Shown in pieces: positions 1-5,695 of a stretch of 7,550 nucleotides of DNA. The stretch is from Clostridia bacterium (GTDB lineage: Bacteria > Bacillota_A > Clostridia > Oscillospirales > CAG-272). The position numbers and the translations under genes were made by a program. The notes beneath the pieces were generated by a model. The model saw nothing but the letters and a program-made list of their open reading frames with translations. It searched no databases and was not told the DNA's origin. The stretch is from the NCBI GenBank assembly GCA_017959485.1, contig JAGDAM010000390.1, positions 1-7,550 of the forward strand. Direction: 5' to 3'. Within the stretch, counting starts at the first letter, position 1. Each line of letters begins with the position of its first letter.

Positions 1-31
1 CGCAGCGCGAGAGAATTTCACGAATATCCAT
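1..31 (-). CDS. Start of a divergent gene, truncated by the window edge
   Basis: Reading leftward from 31 there is an ATG followed by nine sense codons, giving MDIREILSRC, before the window ends. An AGG lies five bases upstream of the ATG (TTAGGTCAAA then ATG), a weak but correctly placed ribosome binding site. The frame is open as far as can be seen, and the 105-base gap to the next gene is a normal divergent intergenic region. The ten residues faintly recall the N-terminus of some clostridial deoxyribose-phosphate aldolases (DeoC), but ten residues cannot decide this and no function is assigned. Confidence 0.4.
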   Translation of the reverse strand, partial: MDIREILSRC

Positions 32-74
32 TTTGACCTAACTTTTCTTTCCCGCTCAAAGGCGGTAATTAACG

Positions 75-102
75 CGGTTCAAATATTGCGTGACCTGAAC
101 CG
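75..102. repeat. Inverted repeat, possible operator
   Basis: CGGTTCA (75-81) and TGAACCG (96-102) are perfect 7-bp inverted arms separated by 14 bp. The centre-to-centre distance is 21 bp, two helical turns, as expected for a dimeric repressor rather than an RNA hairpin. The right half overlaps the spacer and abuts the -35 box of the promoter at 90-118, and the whole element lies between the two divergent starts. It could control one or both genes. No regulator is identified. Confidence 0.4.
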
Positions 103-118
103 GAAAATGAATTATAAT
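90..118 (+). promoter_or_regulatory. Sigma-70-type promoter for the zinc-ribbon gene
   Basis: GTGACC (90-95, four of six to TTGACA) and a perfect TATAAT (113-118) are separated by 17 bp, the optimal spacing. Transcription would start near 124-126, leaving a very short leader before the start codon at 137 or 149. The surrounding 111-135 stretch is strongly AT-rich compared with the genes. The TATAAT lies in the palindrome ATTATAAT, so it could also be read on the other strand, but no matching -35 box was found there. Confidence 0.6.
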
Positions 119-136
119 ATATAAAATTATTTTGGG

Positions 137-835
137 ATGATGATAATTATGAAAATCTTGTTATTACTGCTTTTGATATTTCTCGCGGCGCCTGTCGCAA
201 TCGCCGGAATCGTTATTCTGACAGTCTTTGCGAAAATCAGGAATGACGTCCGCAATTCGGGATTGAGCGGCGGCGACATCGGGAAAGCGGTCCAAGAGGC
301 CAAGCAGGCCGCGGACGATCCAGAACCGAGAACTGTTTTCGGCGCGACGAAGATGTATCTCGATCTTATTCGAAAAGACTTTCCCGACTACCACAACGAC
401 GAGGCGGTCTCGGCGCTGAAAACGCTTATCAGAGAGTTTCTCGAAATCAGATTCGAAGGCAGAGAAAAATACGACCTCGCCAACGTAGAGGAAGGGCTCG
501 AGCTGATGGCCGACCGCGGAAGCGGAACCGACGTCACCGAGATCAAAATCCACTCGTCGGCGATATCCGCGTACGACAAAACGAAGGAATACGCGACGGT
601 AACCTACGTTGCCGCGGCCGGCTTCCGCGCCGGAGACAGAAGATACGAAGAACGGTACCGCGTCAAATATACGCTGAAACTGATTGAAAATAATTACCCC
701 GCGAAGATGCTCGTATGTCCGAGATGCGGAGGAGCCGTTGAATCGACGAGGGATAAGGTCTGTCCCTTCTGCGGCAGCGGAATTATCCGGGATACGATTC
801 TTTCCTGGAGATTCACTTCGATCGAACTCGACTGA
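137..835 (+). CDS. Membrane-anchored protein with C-terminal zinc ribbon (Tim44-like type)
   Basis: The 232-residue product begins with a hydrophobic segment (about residues 5-30), a single N-terminal membrane anchor or uncleaved signal. A soluble domain of about 150 residues follows, with a DFPDY motif near residue 80 and an alternating-strand stretch (IKIHSSAISAY). The protein ends in a zinc ribbon with CPRC at 194-197 and CPFC at 209-212, then a short Trp-containing tail. This layout matches a family of small clostridial proteins annotated as Tim44-like or zinc-ribbon domain proteins. Their role is not established, and transport or membrane-protein handling is only suggested by the Tim44 name. 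The ATG at 137 has no Shine-Dalgarno sequence. The ATG at 149 (fifth codon, with GGGA about 11 bases upstream) may be the true start. The gene has its own promoter and appears monocistronic, although no terminator hairpin follows it. Confidence 0.8.
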   Translation: MMIIMKILLLLLLIFLAAPVAIAGIVILTVFAKIRNDVRNSGLSGGDIGKAVQEAKQAADDPEPRTVFGATKMYLDLIRKDFPDYHNDEAVSALKTLIREFLEIRFEGREKYDLANVEEGLELMADRGSGTDVTEIKIHSSAISAYDKTKEYATVTYVAAAGFRAGDRRYEERYRVKYTLKLIENNYPAKMLVCPRCGGAVESTRDKVCPFCGSGIIRDTILSWRFTSIELD

Positions 836-859
836 CCCTCAAATTTCTTTGTTTATTAT
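832..859 (+). promoter_or_regulatory. Probable promoter of the Lrp-aminotransferase operon
   Basis: CTGACC (832-837, four of six to TTGACA) and TATTAT (854-859, five of six to TATAAT) lie 16 bp apart. The -35 box touches the stop codon of the preceding gene. Transcription would start near 866 and give a leader of about 70 nt. A weaker alternative is TTGTTT at 849-854 with TATTTA at 872-877. The absence of a terminator after 835 means read-through from upstream is also possible. Confidence 0.4.
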
Positions 860-867
860 ATCATAAA
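852..867. repeat. AT-rich dyad, candidate Lrp-family operator
   Basis: TTTATTATATCATAAA is an imperfect palindrome: 14 of its 16 positions are symmetric. It covers the proposed -10 box and start site of the following operon. Lrp/AsnC regulators typically bind AT-rich imperfect dyads of about 15 bp and often control their own gene, so this site is a reasonable autoregulatory operator. This is inference; a 16-bp AT-rich dyad can also occur by chance in a promoter. Confidence 0.3.
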
Positions 868-890
868 AACATATTTAGTGCAAGACAAAA

Positions 891-931
891 GGACGGGTTT
901 CGGCACCTCAGGCAGGCCCGTTCCGGGAGGT
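891..931 (+). promoter_or_regulatory. Leader hairpins over the regulator's ribosome binding site
   Basis: Two mutually exclusive pairings can be drawn in the leader. In the first, GGACGGG (891-897) pairs with CCCGTTCC (917-924) with one bulged base, leaving the GGGAGG free. In the second, ACCTC (905-909) pairs perfectly with GAGGT (927-931), burying the Shine-Dalgarno sequence. The ribosome binding site GGGAGG is at 925-930, six bases before the ATG at 937. The choice between structures could tune translation, but the second stem is only 5 bp long with a 17-nt loop, so support is modest. Confidence 0.3.
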
Positions 932-936
932 ATGTT

Positions 937-1422
937 ATGGATCAGGCACTTATGCTTCTTGAACAGAACGCAAAGCTGAGCGCGTCTCAGATAGCCGGGA
1001 TGACCGGCGAGGAAGAGTCCGCCGTTGCGGCAAGAATCCGCAATTACGAACGCCAGGGCGTGATTTTGGGATACCACGCGCTCGTAGACTGGGACAAGAC
1101 CGACCGCGACGTTATAACCGCGGTTATAGAGCTGAAGGTCGAGCCGACGCCCGACCGCGGTTTTGACAGGATCGCGGAACAGATTTACAGATATCCCGAG
1201 GTCGACAGCGTGATGCTTATGTCGAGCGCGGGCTACGATCTGCTTCTGACCATGAAGGGCAAGACGATGAAGGAAATCGCCTATTTCGTCGCCTACAAAC
1301 TCGCGACTCTCGAGGACGTAAAAGCCACCGCCACCCATTTCGTACTGAAAAAATACAAAGACAAGGGCTCGATTTGCGAGCCGGGCCATTCGGACGAACG
1401 CGAGCAGAGCATGCTCAACTGA
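937..1422 (+). CDS. Lrp/AsnC-family transcriptional regulator
   Basis: This 161-residue DNA-binding regulator has the usual family length. An N-terminal helix-turn-helix occupies about residues 1-50 (LSASQIAGMTG, then a recognition helix ending near NYERQGVILGYHALVD). A C-terminal RAM (ligand-sensing and oligomerisation) domain spans about residues 60-140, with the typical core EVDSVMLMSSAGYDLLL and a following amphipathic helix. Family members bind amino acids and control amino-acid metabolism genes, often including their own. The start is well set by GGGAGG six bases upstream. The stop lies 4 nt before the start of an aminotransferase gene, so the two are almost certainly co-transcribed. 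The pairing suggests the regulator senses a substrate or product of that enzyme. The ligand cannot be read from the sequence. The last 20 residues are a charged tail beyond the RAM domain. Confidence 0.9.
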   Translation: MDQALMLLEQNAKLSASQIAGMTGEEESAVAARIRNYERQGVILGYHALVDWDKTDRDVITAVIELKVEPTPDRGFDRIAEQIYRYPEVDSVMLMSSAGYDLLLTMKGKTMKEIAYFVAYKLATLEDVKATATHFVLKKYKDKGSICEPGHSDEREQSMLN

Positions 1423-1426
1423 AATT

Positions 1427-2623
1427 ATGGATTATTCCGAAATAGTATCAGAGAGGGCATATTCCCTTCAGCCGTCGGGCATACGGAAATATTTTGACAT
1501 GCTCGCCGGAAGGAAGGACGTCATCGGGCTGACCGTCGGCCAGCCCGATTTCGACACGCCCTGGCATATAGTCAACGCGGGAATCGAAAGTCTTCGCCGC
1601 GGAAAAACCTACTATACCGGCAACGCCGGAATGGCGGAGCTCAGACGCGAAACCGCTGCATATCTTAACCGCCGCTTTTCCGTGCCCGCTTCCGAAGACG
1701 AGATCATAATTACCGTAGGCGGATCCGAGGCGATCGATCTTGCCTTTCGCGCAATGCTCAATCCGGGCGACGAGGTAATCATCCCTCAGCCCTGCTTTGT
1801 CTGCTACGGGCCGCTTGTAAGTATGGCGGACGGTGTCCCCGTCTATATCAGGACGCGTGAAGCCGACTCCTTCAAGCTTACTCCCGAAGCGCTTGAAGCG
1901 GCCGTCACTCCGAAGACCAAGCTGCTTGTACTTCCCTATCCCGCAAACCCGACCGGCGCTATCATGACTCGGGAGGAGCTTCTTCCGATAGCCGAAATCT
2001 GCCGCAGGCACGGCATATTCGTCCTTTCCGACGAAATTTACGCCGAGCTGAACTTCAACGGCAGGCGTCACTGTTCAATCTCCTCGCTTGAAGGAATGAA
2101 GGAAAGAACTATCGTCGTCAGCGGTTTTTCGAAGGCGTACGCCATGACCGGATGGCGCATAGGATACTCCTGCGCTCCGGCGGAAATCACAAAACAGATG
2201 CTGAAGATTCATCAGTACGGAATCATGTGCGCGTCGACAACGTCGCAGTACGCGGCGCTTGAGGCGCTGAGAGAGGGCGACGGGGATATCGCCTTTATGG
2301 CTTCGGAGTACGACCGACGCCGCAGAATGATTACCGACGGGCTCCGTTCGCTGGGCATTCCCTGCTTCGAACCCGAGGGAGCTTTTTATATTTTCCCGAA
2401 CGTAGGCGTTTTCGGTCTTTCAAGCGAAGAGTTCTGCTCAAGACTGCTGAACGAAAGCGGAGTTGCAATCATTCCCGGCACCGCCTTCGGCGAATGCGGA
2501 GAGGGATTTGCGCGAATATCCTACGCCTACTCAATCGATCACATACTGAAAGCGCTCGACGGAATAGGACAGTTCCTCCGTTCGGAGAAACTGACCGCCG
2601 CCGGAGCACAAACTGAAAAATGA
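1427..2623 (+). CDS. Class I/II PLP-dependent aminotransferase
   Basis: This 398-residue cytosolic fold-type I enzyme moves an amino group between an amino acid and a 2-oxo acid using pyridoxal phosphate. Landmarks are in the expected order: GLTVGQPDFDTP near 34-45, a YTGNAGMAELR segment near 63-73, NPTG with N174, SDEIY with D202 and Y205, and SKAYAMTGWR with the PLP-binding lysine K236 and phosphate-binding R244. The carboxylate-binding arginine is R363 in FARISYAYS. These fit the aspartate/aromatic/alanine aminotransferase subgroup (PatA/AspC-like); substrate is not resolved. Length is normal and nothing is missing. It follows the Lrp-type gene by 4 nt without a clear Shine-Dalgarno sequence, so its translation is probably coupled to the regulator. 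Its TGA overlaps the start of the next gene (ATGA). Confidence 0.93.
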   Translation: MDYSEIVSERAYSLQPSGIRKYFDMLAGRKDVIGLTVGQPDFDTPWHIVNAGIESLRRGKTYYTGNAGMAELRRETAAYLNRRFSVPASEDEIIITVGGSEAIDLAFRAMLNPGDEVIIPQPCFVCYGPLVSMADGVPVYIRTREADSFKLTPEALEAAVTPKTKLLVLPYPANPTGAIMTREELLPIAEICRRHGIFVLSDEIYAELNFNGRRHCSISSLEGMKERTIVVSGFSKAYAMTGWRIGYSCAPAEITKQMLKIHQYGIMCASTTSQYAALEALREGDGDIAFMASEYDRRRRMITDGLRSLGIPCFEPEGAFYIFPNVGVFGLSSEEFCSRLLNESGVAIIPGTAFGECGEGFARISYAYSIDHILKALDGIGQFLRSEKLTAAGAQTEK

Positions 2624-4695
2624 AACAGAGAACTTTTATCAGAAGTTTTACCGCTTCCCTCGCGACGCTTCTTCTAATGATGATCTGTTCCTGCGGCAAT
2701 ACCGCGATACCCGCGCCCGAATCATCCGAGCCCGGGACTTCGGCTTCCGAGGCGTCGTCCCCGGAACTGCGGGAGCCGCAGACCGTCACGGTACCGGCAT
2801 CCGAACTCGGTCTTGAACCGTTTTATATCCTTCCCGACGAAACCGGGACGGTCGGAGCCGCGGCGGACGAAAACGGCAATATCGTTATTACTTCCGAAAA
2901 ACCCGGAAAGACGGTAATTACGGTAAAGAACGTTTACGCGGAAGAGGCATATATTAACGCGGAAGTCACCGACTCGCTGGAGCTTACCTGCACCGCGGTA
3001 CCCTTCGTCCCCGGAAAATCTCTGAATGCGGTGACCGAGGGAGCGAGAAAGAACTCGGATATTACGTCGGTTCTTCAAAAATGCATCGACCGGATGAGAG
3101 CGGAAGGCGGAGGAACGGTATACCTTCCTTCCGGAAGCTACAAACTGTCTTCAATCACCATGAGGCCCGGTGTCACGCTCCGGCTCGCTGGATTCCCGCG
3201 CAAGGCAACCGACGGATACCTTGGGCAGACCGCGTCAGACGCAGCCAAGGGCGTCTTTGCGGTAATAACGACGACCGGAAGTTCGAAAAACAGCATATTC
3301 ATCTACAACGTCAACCTGCCTCAGTCATACTGCACTTCGGGCTGCTCCGATTTCAGGGTCAGCGGAGGTCTCTGGGACTGCCAGTCGAAGATGAAATGGT
3401 CGGCGACCGCCTGCGGCTCGAACATAGTGTTCGAGAACGCGGTAATCAAGGATATACCGAACAACCACGCGATGCAGATAGACGGTTGCTCCGACTTTAC
3501 CGTACGTAACATAGTTTTCGCCGGATACAACTTCCCGACCGACGGTACGCTGACCCGCGAGACGATTCAGCTTGAGCCGACGACTCCGGGCGCCATCACC
3601 GGCGACCACGCGAATTCGCCGATCCTCTGCGACAGCGGAGATTATCACTCCTGCAGCAACGTCTCGGTTATCGGCTGCTATTTCGGAAAGTCGGACAAGA
3701 CCGGACCGCAGCTGGTAGCCGTCGGCCATCACAGCGCCACCGGATCGCTCGTCTGCGACGGATTCCGATTCGAGGGAAACCGCGTCGAAAACCCGCTTTA
3801 CTGCGGACTTCATCTGCCGAACTACGTAAACGTGGTGATAAAGGACAACGAGTTTATCTCGGACAACCCCTATTCGACCGCGTCGCTCGGCGACGACTCG
3901 GCGCTGATTTCGCTTTACGGATTTACAGGCAACAACACCTTCACGATAGACGGCAAAACGGTTTATCACTCCTTCGGGTACGAGCATCCGGGAACTCAGA
4001 ATTTCACGATTACCGACAACACGTTCACGCTTGGAGGCAAAACTCCACTGCGCGCGGTATACATCTGCGGAGCATCTCCGGACAACAAAAACTTCGCGAC
4101 GTATACCGTGAACTCGTCGCAATACCGCGTGGAACAGTACCCGGGGCCGCTCTTTTCGCTCAACGGGTTTGTCCTTCACCGAAATATTGCCGCGAACATC
4201 ACCTTCTCGGACAACAAAATCTCGGTCACGTCCCAGCCGGGCAATGTCACCGACTTCGTATATCTCAAAAATATTCTCGGCTTCTTCTGCGAAGGCAATG
4301 AAATCGACGTCGCGGTCGGAGTGTCCATCCGCGCCAGCGCGTTCGGAATCAAGGGCTTCTACGCCTATTCTTCCAGCGTCATCACCGACGCGGACGTCAT
4401 GAACCGGCGCTCGGTGACGGTAACGCCGGGTGCCTCAGCGAAGTTTTACCTTTCGACTCCCGACGGGGAGCAGAAATTCCTCGGCTGCAAAGCCGAGTGT
4501 ACGCTGACTTTCGAGCGGTCGGGAAGCGGAACGCTGACGTTCACGACCGACAAAAAAGGCAATCTGACGCTGAACGTCCTGCCGGATCCCGGATGGAAAT
4601 ACGCCGGGATCTACGACGCGGACGGAAATCCGGTCAATCTCGGAAAAGCGATTTCCGTCAACAAAACGATCTACGTTAAGTTCGTGAAAGAATAA
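2620..4695 (+). CDS. Secreted beta-helix lipoprotein (pectate-lyase-like)
   Basis: This 691-residue protein begins with a signal peptide and lipobox ICSC, so C25 is the probable lipidated cysteine and the protein is held on the outer face of the membrane. A Ser/Glu/Pro-rich linker (about 28-55) and a bacterial Ig-like domain (about 57-118) follow. A pectate-lyase-3-type cap comes next, with an acidic/hydrophobic helix and GGGTVYLPSGSYKL (near 165), leading into a right-handed parallel beta-helix to about 590. Coil turns recur as FEGN, IKDN, ITDN, FSDN and CEGN. Conserved-looking polar clusters are HAMQID (283-288), ETIQLEP (314-320) and GHHS (369-372), which could line a carbohydrate-binding or lyase/hydrolase cleft. 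Residues 598-691 form a beta-rich domain like the divergent InlB B-repeats. Polysaccharide binding or cleavage is inferred. The ATG overlaps the aminotransferase stop. The nearest Shine-Dalgarno-like GGAG is 13 bases upstream, so translation is probably coupled. Confidence 0.88.
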   Translation: MKQRTFIRSFTASLATLLLMMICSCGNTAIPAPESSEPGTSASEASSPELREPQTVTVPASELGLEPFYILPDETGTVGAAADENGNIVITSEKPGKTVITVKNVYAEEAYINAEVTDSLELTCTAVPFVPGKSLNAVTEGARKNSDITSVLQKCIDRMRAEGGGTVYLPSGSYKLSSITMRPGVTLRLAGFPRKATDGYLGQTASDAAKGVFAVITTTGSSKNSIFIYNVNLPQSYCTSGCSDFRVSGGLWDCQSKMKWSATACGSNIVFENAVIKDIPNNHAMQIDGCSDFTVRNIVFAGYNFPTDGTLTRETIQLEPTTPGAITGDHANSPILCDSGDYHSCSNVSVIGCYFGKSDKTGPQLVAVGHHSATGSLVCDGFRFEGNRVENPLYCGLHLPNYVNVVIKDNEFISDNPYSTASLGDDSALISLYGFTGNNTFTIDGKTVYHSFGYEHPGTQNFTITDNTFTLGGKTPLRAVYICGASPDNKNFATYTVNSSQYRVEQYPGPLFSLNGFVLHRNIAANITFSDNKISVTSQPGNVTDFVYLKNILGFFCEGNEIDVAVGVSIRASAFGIKGFYAYSSSVITDADVMNRRSVTVTPGASAKFYLSTPDGEQKFLGCKAECTLTFERSGSGTLTFTTDKKGNLTLNVLPDPGWKYAGIYDADGNPVNLGKAISVNKTIYVKFVKE

Positions 4696-4700
4696 ATAAA

Positions 4701-4748
4701 CGGGCTGAAAGAGTCGCGGCGACTTTTTCAGCCCGATGTTTTTATTTT
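4701..4748. terminator. Strong bidirectional Rho-independent terminator
   Basis: Arms 4701-4717 and 4719-4735 are complementary over 17 positions with one G-U pair, so the working loop is about 3-5 nt around CGG. For the rightward lipoprotein operon, TTTTT-A-TTTT (4739-4748) follows closely. For the leftward gene ending at 4742, the complement of AATAAATAAA (4691-4700) gives a U-rich tract. It separates two convergent operons, and its rightward T-tract overlaps the stop codon of the leftward gene. Confidence 0.92.
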
Positions 4749-5692
4749 AACCTGAACCTTAACAGCGCTTCCCTGTCCTTCTCGTCCGCGTAATCTATTC
4801 CTACACGCGACAGTTCTTCGATACCGACGGCTGACACGTTGGAGTCCTCAAACCAGAGACGGTCGGAAAGCACCGCGTCGGATTTGTTCTCGGAGATATC
4901 GATACCAAGCTTTTTTGTAACCCGTCCCGGGCCGTCCGCTCCATCAATGCCGCGGATCAGTACCGCCTGTGCGTCGCCTTTAATTCCGGTAACAATATTC
5001 AGCATATAATGTATCCCGTAGCAGAGATAGATATATACCGTTCCTCCCTTGTCGAACATCGGACGGTTGCGGTCGGTCATACCGCGGCTGGCGTGGGACG
5101 CAGTGTCGTTTTCGCCGAAGTAGGCCTCGGTCTCGGTGACGCAAAAGCGCGCGACGTTTCCGTCCTCAAGCTTTACGGCAATAATTCTTCCGATCAGATC
5201 TCTAGCAACGGTATCCGCCGGACGTTCAAAAAAGTCTCTTCCGAGCCGGCGCGGGCGCTTCCGGCCGCGAATCGACCTGAAAGCTCTCTCAAGCGTCCGA
5301 GAGGCTCGCAGAAGGACGTCCGGGTTCCCGGTGCGTTCATATTCCGGCTCCCGTGGATCGCGTTCTCCGGTAATCTGCGCGGCGTATACGACGCGTTCGA
5401 TACGCGCCTGCGCAATCGCGGCGCGGCACATCGGGCAGGGTTCAAGCGACACATACATACGGCAGCCGTCAAGCCGCCAGTTACCGAGCCGGGCCGCGGC
5501 CTCGCGTATGGCGACGATCTCGGCGTGTGCGGTCGGGTCGGCGTCACGCTCGCGCCTGTTGACTCCAGTTCCGATAACGGCACCGTCTTTTACAACTACC
5601 GCGCCGACCGGTATCTCACCTTCCGTGAACGATTCTTCGGAAAGACGCACGGCAAGATCCGCGTACTCGTCGCCGTTTTGTTTTTTATCCAT
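4742..5692 (-). CDS. tadA/mpg: TadA-type adenosine deaminase fused to AAG/MPG-type DNA glycosylase
   Basis: One 316-residue cytosolic polypeptide holds two enzymes. Residues 1 to about 143 are a TadA-type deaminase, whose family converts the wobble adenosine of tRNA-Arg(ACG) to inosine. It shows IPVGAVVV, N45, the HAE site H56/E58 and the zinc cysteines C86 and C89 in PCPMC, almost the same numbering as E. coli TadA. From about 147, beginning RRLGRDFF, it is a complete alkyladenine (3-methyladenine) DNA glycosylase. Equivalents of human AAG E125, Y127, H136, Y159, N169 and R182 appear as E189, Y191, H200, Y222, N232 and R247. No in-frame ATG, GTG or TTG lies between codons 104 and 204, so the glycosylase cannot easily start alone. 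The TadA segment after VVY lacks the usual DxKxGAxGS stretch. The start is 3 nt after the CPBP protease stop, without a clear Shine-Dalgarno sequence, suggesting coupling. Both assignments are firm; joint function is not known. Confidence 0.92.
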   Translation of the reverse strand: MDKKQNGDEYADLAVRLSEESFTEGEIPVGAVVVKDGAVIGTGVNRRERDADPTAHAEIVAIREAAARLGNWRLDGCRMYVSLEPCPMCRAAIAQARIERVVYAAQITGERDPREPEYERTGNPDVLLRASRTLERAFRSIRGRKRPRRLGRDFFERPADTVARDLIGRIIAVKLEDGNVARFCVTETEAYFGENDTASHASRGMTDRNRPMFDKGGTVYIYLCYGIHYMLNIVTGIKGDAQAVLIRGIDGADGPGRVTKKLGIDISENKSDAVLSDRLWFEDSNVSAVGIEELSRVGIDYADEKDREALLRFRLK

Positions 5693-5695
5693 AGT

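Noticed and set aside
817..826. Perfect 10-bp palindrome TTCGATCGAA near the end of the zinc-ribbon gene
   Set aside because: It lies within coding sequence (Thr-Ser-Ile-Glu codons), is short, and has no loop or T-tract, so it is neither a convincing terminator nor a clear operator.
1448..2071. A leftward open frame of 207 codons opposite the aminotransferase
   Set aside because: No motifs; the sense strand has every expected aminotransferase landmark.
3325..4179. A leftward open frame of 284 codons opposite the beta-helix gene
   Set aside because: It is Val/Arg-rich with no domain, signal or ribosome binding site, and lies wholly inside a well-supported gene.
5236..5275. Possibility that the TadA and glycosylase halves are two separate genes misread as one
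   Set aside because: The frame is continuous, there is no stop, no in-frame ATG/GTG/TTG near the junction, and no ribosome binding site, so a true fusion is the simplest reading of this sequence.
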